Positions 25,310 to 36,075 of a stretch of DNA of 64,000 nt are shown here, in pieces. Origin of the DNA: Epiperipatus broadwayi. Taxonomy: Eukaryota; Onychophora; Udeonychophora; Euonychophora; Peripatidae. A model generated the notes under the pieces. The model was not told where the DNA came from. It worked only from the letters and a program-made list of their open reading frames with translations, and did not search any database. The stretch lies in assembly GCA_028023455.1 (NCBI GenBank), contig JAQFVV010000013.1, positions 9,268,411 to 9,332,410 of the forward strand, written 5' to 3'. Position 1 is the stretch's first letter, and each line of letters opens with the position of its first letter. The translations under genes and the position numbers were made by a program.

Positions 25310-25690
25310 TTTCATTTCAACAAGTTATCTGAGTAGTGCAACATTGCAAATGAGTTTCATAAACCCTAAATGCTATCTCTTATTTGGTGGGTATGTCTAC
25401 TAAAAAGTATAAGTTTAAACTTAAGTTGCTAGTAGTGCCATTATGGGTCTTCAATAGTTTAACCGGTCCAAAGTAACATATTTTAGTCAGCTCAGGAGTC
25501 ATAAGTTATATCCATATGATCAGCAGATGTTATGGAGTTATTATTATCAACAATAGGTTTTAAATTGATAATGCCCTTTAATATACTCATCATAATTTAT
25601 GATTGAGTCAATAAGCCATCATCCTATATACTTGGAGTTTAGTTACATGTGTTGTTATACTATGGCCCAATTTTTTTAGTTACCAACTAG
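25310..25690 (+). repeat. Dispersed repeat, copy 1 (partner at 29330-29850)
   Basis: The block tatatccatatgatcagcag, the following ttataaattgataatgccct-like stretch and a tgctcatc...atgattgagtcaataa block recur in the same order near 29650-29780. The copies are diverged and no coding is seen. Ends are not resolved. Confidence 0.5.
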
Positions 25691-26322
25691 GCATCTGGTT
25701 TACATTTAATGCAATAACATGTAGCAATTAAATTATTCACATCCCTTCTGTTGTGTATATGATGAATATGTGAGTAAACTTTGAAAGTAATATGACAGTG
25801 TTGCACAGATAAAAGTAAAATGCAGGAATGAAGAAGTGGATAAAATAATGGGAAAAAACTATATTTAAGAAAATCAAAATTATATGATAGAACCATATTA
25901 ACAAGAGCAAACATGCTAGGCAAAAGCGGAACTGGATATGAAAAATAACTATGTGGAGCTGCTGTGTAATTGAAGGATAAACTCAACGACCATTCAAATT
26001 TATATATAAAAATATTTTTTTCAATACTCGTTTGTTTGATTAATGGTATCAAGGTTTAAAACAAAAACGCAAGATTAAAAATCAGAAAAAGAAATCTGTA
26101 CAGTTAGTAGAACAGACAGATATGATAGTCGTGTATGGCAATAAATGAAGAAAAACAGGCTAAAGAAAATTTAAAAACCCAAAGTTGCAGGTTAATTAAA
26201 TAATACTATTGATAAATTTAATGTCACAAATAGAAAAGATAACTGACCAAAAAGTAGATGGTAATAAATCTGAAAGACTACATTTATAAAACTGCTGAAG
26301 ATAACAAAAGAATGTGAAAAAG

Positions 26323-26469
26323 ATGACTAGTCAAATAGAAGAAAATAATAATAAAATATATAAAATGTCTGAAAATTGTAAAAGCCAAATGAAAGCAAAG
26401 TATGATAAAATGGCTGTAGATAATAAAAGCCAAATAGAAAAAATGGAAACTCAGATAAATGAAATTTAA
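26323..26469 (+). CDS. Short coiled-coil ORF, possible gag remnant
   Basis: ATG 26323 to TAA 26469 encodes 48 residues rich in E, K, N and Q (SQIEENNNKIYKMSENCKSQ and then KMETQINEI), with heptad-like spacing of hydrophobics. Similar E/K/N-rich coils are common at the N-terminus of retrotransposon Gag proteins, but nothing here proves it. The ORF stops 8 bp before the start of the LTR-like repeat at 26477. The frame upstream (about 26215-26300) is similar in composition but broken. Confidence 0.3.
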   Translation: MTSQIEENNNKIYKMSENCKSQMKAKYDKMAVDNKSQIEKMETQINEI

Positions 26470-26476
26470 ATAATTG

Positions 26477-27110
26477 TCATATCCCATCTTACCTTCAAAT
26501 AATGGGTTACTTCAGATTCCTTTCTTATCACAATTGGATTGAGCATTCATTGTCACTAATCAATGTATATATAAAAGATAATGCACAACCAATGGCAAGA
26601 ACAGTCCAACAGACAATGATGCTCACTGAATACGAATATTTCCAATAAGGTTGGCAATCTGGAAATAAAGTCAGCCTTTTTGAAGATAAGCCAGAGAATG
26701 ACTGTCAAATCTGAAAGACTGTATACTTTCTCCAGAAAACAACTGTTAAACTTAAATGACAGTAGCTTAGTTCTCCTATATGGTCAAAGGAAACTCATGC
26801 TAACCTGAACAGCAGTGATTGTTCTCCAGATAATAGCTATTTAAGCTAAGGGTTAACACAGTAAGGCAAGTCTACATTTAGGACTGGAAGCTGCCAGATT
26901 GAAAGCTGACTCGAGGCAAGCTATAAATACAGCTAGAAGAGTTGCCATAACTACTCATGAGGCAGGCTGTTAAGTACAGCTGGAAGTGAGTAGAGAAATC
27001 TATAAGAGCACATAAATCCCTTCTTCAATGGTTCATATTAAAACTAGTAACAAGCTGACTCAATCTTATTATTATTTAAAATGCCTTAAGGACCATCAAC
27101 CTGAAGAGAC
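26477..27110 (+). repeat. LTR-like dispersed repeat, copy 2
   Basis: The same family as 21005-21550, starting tgtcatatcccatcttacc. It shares the gcattcattgtcactaatca, ccaatgg, tgctcactgaat and ctactcatgaggcaggctgt blocks. The following 27.1-27.28 kb is AT-rich and leads into the RTE copy. Confidence 0.45.
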
Positions 27111-27283
27111 AGTGAAGATAGTATAAGGTAAATTACGGTCATTTAGTGAATAGATAGTAGATAAAATTACTAGTCCTGTTGCATGCAACCTTAATTAAAA
27201 CAGCTTGTATGTATTTAGAACAGCATGCATATATCATTTTGTGTAAATATATATAAATTGTATGTATTAATTCATATATATTC

Positions 27284-29210
27284 ATGTATAGCAAATACCA
27301 AATGCAGATGATTCAGGTCTATGTTCCAACAAGTTTTCATAGTGATGAAGCAGTAGAATTTTATATGGATGTGCAAAAGGCTTTTGATCAGAGTAAACAA
27401 CATTTTATAATTGTTATGGAAGACTTTGATGCTAGAATTGATAAGCAAATGAAAGATGAAAGTGCTCTAGGTAATTTTGGTTATGGTAATAGAAATGAGA
27501 GAGGACATAGACTTGTGAAGTTTGCAGAAAAATAAAAACTTTATATTATGAATTCTGTTTTTGAGAAAAATGTTAAAAGGAAATAGACATGGAAGCATCC
27601 AAATGAAGGTACAGCAGAATTGGATTATATTTTGACTAACAGAAAATACATACTTCAAGATTGTAATGTTCTTAACAAATTTAATCCAGAAAGTAATCAT
27701 CAATTAGTAAAGATGTAAGATACATGTTAATGCAAAACTAGAGAGATAAAAAGGTAAGAAAAACAATATTTACAGTTGATATTCCTAATCTTCAGAAACA
27801 CTCTAATGAATTTAAATTAGAACTTACAAATCGGTTTTAAGCTTTAGTAGATTTTGAACATGATTCAGATTTGAATGAAATTAATAAGAAAATAACTGAT
27901 ATACTTTTTAAAAAATGCAACAAAGATAGCTGGTAGAAAGAAGCAGCAATTGACCAATAAAATTTCTACTGAGACTAGAGAATTTATGAAAAAAAGAAGG
28001 AATACGAAGATATACAAAAATGATGCATTAAAAAGGATTGAATACCTCGAATTCTGTAAAATGGTGTGGAAAGGAGTTGAAAAACTGTGAACTAGCAAGG
28101 AAAGCAAGCTGTAAAAGAGAATAAAAGTCTCAAGAGTGTAAAACAACATTTTGGTATTGGTAGGAAATTTATATCTGCAATAAGGAAAAAAAGATTGAAC
28201 TATTACTAAAAAGAGAAATGGCATCATGAAATAGGTAGAAGACTTCTATCAAGAATTATATAGTAATAAAGAACAAGCACATCCTATATCTATTATATCT
28301 TCCAAATTGCCCAGAGTTTTAAATGAAGAAGTGAGACATGCAATTAAATTTATGAAGAAAGGAAAGGCTCCAGGTAATGATGGAATTATAATTGATATAT
28401 TAAAAGAAGCAGATGAAGAAATAATTTTTTTTTTGCAAAGTTATATACCAAATGTCTAAATGACAGAGATGTACCAGTTAATTGGAAAAATGGAGTATTA
28501 TTACTAAATTAAGGTGAGAAAGAAGATATTACAGACCTATCAGCCTTTTATCAGTTTTATACAAAATTTTTACCACGATAATTACAACTCATCTACAGAG
28601 AACATTGGTTTTCCACCAACCAAGAGAACAACCTGGATTTAAAAATGGTTTTAGTACAGTAGATCATATCCAATTATTGAAAGAAGTTATAGAAAGGATA
28701 AATGAATATAATTTGCCATTATGCTTTGCATTTGTAGATTATGAAGATACATTTGATTCTATAAACCTTTCTTCAGTGATTAAGACATTGGATCATCAAA
28801 GTTTTTAATAAATGTGTTTTACCAGTTCTTATTTATGGATCTGAGACTTGGACACTTAATAAAAGAGCAATACAGAGACTTCAGACCACTCAATGAAATA
28901 TGGAGAGATGCATGTTAGGAGTAACAAGAAGAGATCAAAAATGCAGTACCTTATTGAAAAAGTTAAAAGACTGGAGTTGGGCTGGACATATTGCTAGAAA
29001 AGATGATAATAGATGGACTATTAAAATATTAAACTGGATTCCAAGAGATTGTCAAAGACCCAGAAAAGACCACATGTGAGATGAATGAAATAAGAAAGTG
29101 TGCAGGGGTGGTGTGGAGAAAAAAAGCTAAAGATTGAAGAAGATGGTTTGAACTTGGAGGGATCTTCATCCTGCAGTGGATTGATAATGGTTGATGATGA
29201 TGATATAAAT
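27284..29210 (+). pseudogene. RTE-type LINE copy 1, decayed and internally deleted
   Basis: 27293-27535 encodes an endonuclease segment (MQMIQVYVPTSFHSDEAVEF... with VMEDFDARI, where the family has MGDFNA+). About 27590-27715 gives HPNEGTAELDYILTNRKYI and ESNHQLV, where the catalytic SDH is SNH. About 28320-28410 gives KKGKAPGNDGIIIDILKEAD. 28605-28808 gives RT motifs QPREQPGFKNGFSTVDH and LPLCFAFVDYED. The frame then jumps at about 28806 straight to VLPVLIYGSETWTL and AGHIARKDDNRW. The segment with the YADD active site is therefore missing. The 3' end is a tgatgatgatgat run, a tail typical of RTE elements. The copy is antisense to the dynein gene. Confidence 0.9.
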
Positions 29211-30789
29211 TTCTGAATTCTGTCCTCCATCGATACCAAACATATTATTTGCTATTCTTGCTCCATGAAATTCAGGGAATATTTCCTGTAGTGAATTAGG
29301 AGTTATGATATAGCAATAAACTTCCAGGCATTATTGATGGTTGTACTTTCTTTTATAGTAGAGTTCACTATTTTTGAGATGCATGGAATAAAATTCAATT
29401 TTAATTGTTAGTCTTCCTCATTTGTGCATTTAATCAATTTTATCAGAGGTAATGATACATCATGATTGATTTTCAGACACCTCATGGTCACTAAATGGAT
29501 ATGGCTTCAAACCTTAGTCATTAATGACACATGAATTTTGGATAGTGTAATCAGACCAAGTAAATAAATTTTCAAGTGAGCTCAGCTCTCATAAACCATA
29601 TTCTCAATAGACAGATATATGTTAAGTAATGTGCATGTTGTAATGGTATATCCTTATGATCAACAGAAAATGTTGCTGTTGTGGAGACAATATCACCAGA
29701 AATAGACTTATAAATTGTAATGTCCTACAGTATGCTCATCTCCAATATATGATTAGGTTAATAAAAAGTAAATCATGTACCTTTACCTATCCAAATGTAG
29801 CTAGTTTAAAGTTATTCTTGTGGTGATCTTGTTACAATATATAAAGTTACAAAAATACATAAATCTATCAGATGGTATTTGTAAAAATCTTAGGCACATG
29901 CAAAATGCTTGATTTGTAACAAAAATAAAAATTATTAATAGTAAAAAGAATTTCTATCATCTAAAAAAAAGACCATTTGATTTTTCTTTGAAACCTCAAA
30001 AAACCTAAACAGGGCAAATTTCCAATATCATCGCCACACATTCTTTTCATTACTATTATTAATAAAGCACATTTATTCACATAATAATTGACACAAATGA
30101 TGGAAAACATTATGGTGATTTTAAGAGCTTTTATATCTACTTTAAAAACAGGAAAATCCTATAGTTCTTCTTTTCATTTGCCCCCAAATTCCTTAGACAT
30201 CAGTTCAGTTTATTAGACAAAATATATGTAAAAATGTATAAGTCTACCTCCTTAACATTTTTATGTTTACGCTTATGACAGCAAAAATAAACTATAGATC
30301 TCATAGGATGTAAATTTTTTTTAGTCAAAGCAGCAATTAATTAAGAAGAATTATGCAATTAGGCCACCATTTGTTAATAATATTTTATTTGACCACTCAA
30401 ATAGCAGAAGATTACAAGAATGAAAATAATAACTGTCTAACATTAAACAAGAGATTATAAAATTTTATGAGTTAGACAAAAATATGAAATGAAACAACAA
30501 CCGATTTAAAATATATTTATTTTATTATAACAATATAAAAATTGCAAAACAGAAAGAAATTCATTAGAAATAAAACATAGAAAAGCAACAATGTGTAGAT
30601 CCATAACATATCATACAAAAGAGCACAATTATTTAATTTAATGAAATATACTAAATAAAGATAATTTAGGTTTATCCATCAGTATAAGTTATCATTCTGA
30701 CAATGAAGTGAATAGTTTTTTTTTATATAGAAGAACAAAATGATTTACACAATCTTTAAAAATGTCACGGGATATTTTAATAGAATTTA
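29211..30789. other. Spacer between two RTE copies, with a dispersed repeat
   Basis: 29330-29850 holds a diverged second copy of the repeat at 25310-25690. The remainder (29850-30790) is AT-rich with no recognised coding. Confidence 0.5.
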
Positions 30790-33530
30790 AAAACTTTTGA
30801 AAGATGAAAAGTGCTATAAATAATTCAGAATATGGTGACACAAATGAAAAGTAACAGATTTATAAATCTTTTTGACACAAAAACAAACTCTATATATTAC
30901 GACTACATATATAAATATAAAAAGAAAACAGATATGGAAGCATCCAATAAAAATGTAGCAGAGTTGATTGAATTATATTTTCATTGATATAAAATATATA
31001 TATTAAGACTTTAATATATTTAATAGAATTAACATTGAAAATAGTCATATATTAGTTAAATGTAAAATTAAAACTAATGCAAAACTTGAGACAAAAATAC
31101 TCCAGTAAATTTAAGTTAGAGATTATAAATCATTTAAAAATATTAACAGACTTTGAAAATGGTTCAGATTTGAAAAAGATGAATAAAATAGCTTCATTCT
31201 TGTAAGAAGTTATACAGATTACAGAAATAAAAAAGTTGCAGTATACCAACACATTTTCTGCTAAAATAAAATAATTTATGGAAGAAAAACTAGAGATATT
31301 TGAAAAAAAAAACCTGAATATCTGGAATTTTGTAGAAGGGTACAAAAAAGTTAATGATAACATATGAATGCAATAGTAAAATAGTACAAAAAAAAACTAT
31401 ACAACAGAATACAAATCTCAAAAACATAGAATATTATCTTGACATTAAAATAAAGATAATATGAAATGCATATAGAATTCTATAAAGAACTCTAAATTAA
31501 TAAAGAGCAGACAAACTGTATAATTTAAAATGCCACAATCTATTAAATCTACAGAAAGTAAAAAAAGCATCAAGTCAAAGATAAAATCATTATGGATATT
31601 TCAAAAAGGAGATGAACAAACAGAAATTATGAGTAAACATTAGATTAAAATATACTAGATTACTGGAAAAAGCTAAAAAATAATAATTATAATAGAAATT
31701 ACAGATTAATCAGTCTTTTATTAGTTGTAGATAAGAATAAAATTTATTACATATTATCTATAGAAACTGTTAAATCCAAGTCAACCAAAAAATAAGTAAT
31801 AAACTGGTTAAAATTGACTGCAGCACAAAGATTAAATCCAAATATTAAGAATAAGATTTGACATTTTTTGCAATGGATTTGTAGATTATATATAAAAAAC
31901 ATTTCTTCTATGATTAGATTTAGGTTGACTAAGAAGATTAACATTGTTAAGAATGCATGTGAGATGATTCTGCCTCTCAAAAACTTTTTACAATTATTTT
32001 ACCAAATAAACAATTTTGTGTTTTAAAAATGAATCAGACATAGCAAAAATAAATATAGACTAAACAAATCATGTAAATTTTACAGATGATATAATTATTT
32101 TCTTGTAGAATGCTTTAGTGCATCAACAAATGTTATAAGAGTCTTCAGATTAACATAAAAAAAAGGAATAAGAATAAATACTAAAAAGAATTGTAATGAT
32201 ATTTGATTACTTTTTGTAATTCAACTATTGAAATATATTGAAAGCATGCTAAACATGAATAAAGTTGAATACTAAAAACTATTTTTTCTGTGAGTATATG
32301 AGTATATTTATTAAATACCAGATATTGATTACTTTTAATAAAGAAGAAAATAAAAACTATTAATAAATCAGAAGTAGTTGAATATTGAACAAATTACTAA
32401 TACAAATGTAACATATACATGCATTCTACTAGCACTTGCTTACAGATTTAAGATTTGGGACATAGAATAGTAATATTCACTCCAAAAAAAATGGAAAGAT
32501 GCATTACGGCATTAAGAAGTAAAATATAATAGTGCAAATTTAATAAGATCTTTCATATATATTAATTCATAAGAACTCTGTCACAATTACAATTAAGAAG
32601 CTACCAATTAAAAACTGAACTGCAACTTGAAATCATGGTATTCAGCAACAGTATTTTAATTTCTACTCTTTTTTTTTTATTTTTATAAAGGATGGACAAA
32701 TATAGTTGCTGTATAATGTGACTTTAATTTCCAATCCAAAGTTTAATTGGTTGCATATTTAATTACATTGAAGACATGGAAGATCTCATTAAATTTTCAT
32801 TTATAATTATAAAGACCATGAAACAATAAGTTGAAAGATCAAAATGCTGTCATATTCTGAAGAATGTTAATTCCAAAACATTTTGAAAATGAAATAACAT
32901 TTTGAAAATAATATATCTCTTAAATGAATAATGTTTCAGAGCTTCAGAGAATGTTGCAAGTGCTAGCAGATAAAAGCAAGAAAGCATAACTAAAGATAAA
33001 AATTAAAAAAATTAAAGTAATATTAAAAAAAATTATAATAGTGAATAAGAAGAAATTTAACAATTACAAATATCTTTATTAGATTATTAACACAGATGGA
33101 AATAGAATAAATGAAATTAATTATAGGATTAAACTTAGGATGGAAAGCTTTTGCAAGAAATAACAACATGAGCAGAAATATATGTTTTTAATAAATGGGT
33201 TTCACCAATATTTACTTTTTGATCTGGGCTTGGTTACTCAAGAGAAAGATAATAGATAGACTCCAATCCATATAATAAATTATGAAAAAATGTCTATTGT
33301 AAGTGACAAGAAGAGATTGAAAATAAAATATATCACCGACATTAATAAAAAAAAAAAAGATACTCAAATGGAGCTAGACTAGATATATTGCTAAAAAAGA
33401 TGATAATAAAATGGAGTTGAGGATCTCAAAAGACTATAAAAGACATTGAAAGATATAAGTATGGCTGGAAAAAAATATTATAGTAATGTAAAAAAGATAA
33501 TATATGGATTACATAAATTGGATAAATTTT
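30790..33530 (+). pseudogene. RTE-type LINE copy 2, heavily decayed
   Basis: It aligns with copy 1: gatatggaagcatccaa at about 30932 against gacatggaagcatccaa at about 27586. Unlike copy 1 it keeps the segment after the RT core. About 33050-33165 reads NYKYLY..INTDGNRINEIN and IKLRMESFCKK, comparable to the FKYLG..I..DG...EIK.RI motif of RTE elements. The 33180-33230 region matches the stretch just after the deletion in copy 1 (tttttaataaatgggtttca). Every frame is full of stops, so it is older than copy 1. Same orientation as copy 1. Confidence 0.8.
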
Positions 33531-34106
33531 GAAAAACCATATCACAATTGTATGATTTATAGTAATATGTAATCAAAAATTTCACTTTTCCATTTCTTTT
33601 CCCAAAGAATAAGTTATGTACTTCAACATAATATCCATTTTATGACACCCCCCCTTATTGGTATAATAATATTGCTATTTTAACATCAAAAATATATTTA
33701 TAATTAATATATAGTTTTTCTTATTGATTTAAACAAATAAAAAAATACTTATTGGGAATGTATATCAGAAAATAGTCATGTAAAACTGCAGAGCACTAGT
33801 GCTATCATCCAATTCCAGAAGAGCCAAAATGTAACCTATAAGTAAAACTTATGGGTAGTACAGCCAAAATGTTATGATTTATTTCTAATCATCTTGTTTT
33901 TATAGAAAGCGTAGTATTTATTGTACTCAGTAGTCACTTTTTATTTTTTATCTTGCTATGTGATTAATTGATATGAAAGCACAACTGATTTCATAAATCC
34001 AAAAGGTATTTTATAAAAATGTCAACATTATTTATTATTTCTACATAATTAAGCATAAATAGATTAAAATATAATATATATATATATATATATAAACCAA
34101 ACATAC
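33531..34106. other. Start of the 16-kb intron (downstream of exon D)
   Basis: AT-rich with a C7 run at about 33648-33654 and an (AT)n tract at about 34072-34094. No gene was recognised. Confidence 0.6.
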
Positions 34107-34237
34107 CAAATATAGGGGAAAGTTTATTATGACAAATATTGTGAAATGTTAAATCAAAATGAGTAGCTAGCTTTTCAGTTATAATATTAATAAATGTTTC
34201 ACTATCCTTCTCTTCAATTAAACGATCAGAAAATACC
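34107..34237 (-). CDS. DNAH2: Dynein heavy chain exon D (VFSDRL, AAA3-AAA4 linker)
   Basis: This 131-bp exon is phase 2 in and phase 1 out. It completes the arginine split at exon C, then encodes VFSDRLIEEKDSETF and, further on, THFDLTFHNICHNKLSPIF. The RVFSDRL motif and the PPIFGDF-like region joined to exon E are typical of the segment between AAA3 and AAA4. The acceptor is tttcag and the donor gtatgt. An AT dinucleotide tract begins about 13 bp inside the following intron. Confidence 0.95.
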
Positions 34238-34326
34238 CTGAAAAACATATATATAAATTTAAATCTTGCAAATTATATAGAAATTTAATTGATATATTTC
34301 AATTCAAAGATTATAGTTTGTTTTAC

Positions 34327-34412
34327 CTGAAACATTCATGAATCCAAAGACGAAGAATTGCATTTTTAGAATTATGATATTGTACATCAACTTTCATTAA
34401 TCCTTGAAATAT
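34327..34412 (-). CDS. DNAH2: Dynein heavy chain exon C (FQGL...LWIHECF)
   Basis: This 86-bp exon, phase 0 in and phase 2 out, begins IFQGLMKVDVQYHNSKN and ends AILRLWIHECF plus two bases of an arginine codon. It continues directly from the NLRDISR end of exon B, as in other dynein heavy chains. The acceptor is ataag and the donor gtaaaa. The next intron is only 89 bp. Two short exons about 20 kb from their upstream neighbour form an isolated coding island. Confidence 0.95.
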
Positions 34413-35930
34413 CTTATAAAAAGAGATACAGAATGGTATAATATATTAGTTAATATTCAAAATATAATATAAATTACTAATTTACTAATCTTCACATCTT
34501 TAATGAAAGCTAAAAAATGTATTTATTGAAAACCAAAAAGTCTACTAACGGAAAAAGCAGTAATTTAATTTGAATATGATCATATCATAATGAAAGCATC
34601 ATCCTCTCCATGTCTCTTTCTTTATCCTGAAAATACTTTGAATATCCTCATTTAATGTCAACTAGCAATTATTATTTCATTTCAATCTCACAGATTACTC
34701 TAGCATATTATTTGTAATTTCTCTACCAATTAGCGTACCCAATCTTTTTTTTTTTTTTTACTTATCTAAATTTTTAAATAAGTAGCATTTTCTCAGTCAT
34801 TTCTTTTTGTATTTTTTTAATTCTAATCTTATCTATCCAATTAATAATTTTCAGATTATCCAAATCCACATAACTATTTCTTCTTATCTTCTTAATCCTA
34901 TGAATTATTTGCTTTATGGGAAACTGCAATGAAATTTTTTTTAATAAGATTTAAGACAAACATTTTAAATAATCTTGTTGAAACATTCAACCATATTCTC
35001 CATATGGCAAATTCCTTCTTTATTCTTAAGTGAGCATTTACCCTTTACTGAAAGTCTTGATGTGATTCTAGAAAAATAACTAATTCATATATCATATAAT
35101 CTTTACAGAAAAAATAATCTAATTTTTATAATACTTTATTTAAGATAGTTTCAGTTAATTAACATTCTTTTTCAGATATGTTTTTTTACCATAAAGATTT
35201 AATAAAAGCAATGCAATAAGAGTGAAAGAAGGTTTGAATATCTTGTTAGTATATAATATAAAATGATAGCTTTAGAGATGATATCCTATTTAACTATAAT
35301 ACATGGTATTGCTTAGTAAAGTAATTAACATAGAGTACAATGCTACAATGTTAAATTGATATTAATGGTATCAAATTCTCACAGTCACCTCTTCAATTAA
35401 ATGATGACCAATTGTCATCATTTGACAGACTTTTAAATGAGAATAACAAATCTATCGGATTACATAATACTTTTCAGTATCAAATCCTTTCTCACTCCAA
35501 TTGTGCCTTCTAAATGGATTAAAAGAAAAATAATTTTCCATTGAATAACAAATCTAAATGATACTATATCTTTTTTAATCACCTTAACAAATATATTTTT
35601 ATCTAGAAAAAAAAATTATTTCAAGTTTCAAGAGGAGTATTTAATCTATTGGATTAAAAAAAATTCGATTGTCATTATATCTTTTGTTATAGCTTGCAAA
35701 ATGGCAATATCCATTTCAGAGAAAATACTTCACTCTAACAACTTTTATTATCAGCAATGGTAGACTTATCACAAAGATCTTTTTACTTTATATCAAAAAT
35801 ATACTCATTAAAAATTACAATTTCAGAGACTTTTCAGAACTCATATGTGCATTTATTTTGACAATTATAATAATTTTCTTCATTTTTAGCATACTGTTAA
35901 ATGATTGAATAAGTACCCAAAAGTTAAACC
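34413..35930. other. AT-rich intron sequence upstream of exon C
   Basis: No gene or structured repeat was recognised. In gene orientation this is the 3' end of the 20-kb intron. Confidence 0.6.
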
Positions 35931-35934
35931 TTAA

Positions 35935-36070
35935 AACATCACATGAACACTATCTTCAATGCTTGCTCATAACTGTTGTTATAATAGGCAAAACTCTCTC
36001 CATACAGTAGTGCCACTCTAAGCAAGACGCACTACTGTATGAAGAGAGTTTTGCCTATTATAACCCAAAA
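35935..36070. mobile_element. Fold-back element, copy 1
   Basis: The arms about 35979-36014 and 36029-36063 are inverted copies (ataataggcaaaactctct... against agagttttgcctattat) around a 14-bp loop. The outer block acatcacatgaacac...caatgcttgctca and the arm core CTCCATACAGTA recur in the elements near 53.6, 54.1 and 63.9 kb. No coding and no resolved target duplication. Confidence 0.75.
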
Positions 36071-36075
36071 GTTCT

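Noticed and set aside
25687-26052. 121-codon minus-strand frame
   Set aside because: No motif, hydrophobic T-rich composition, opposite to a weakly coding-like A/G-rich strand; treated as chance.
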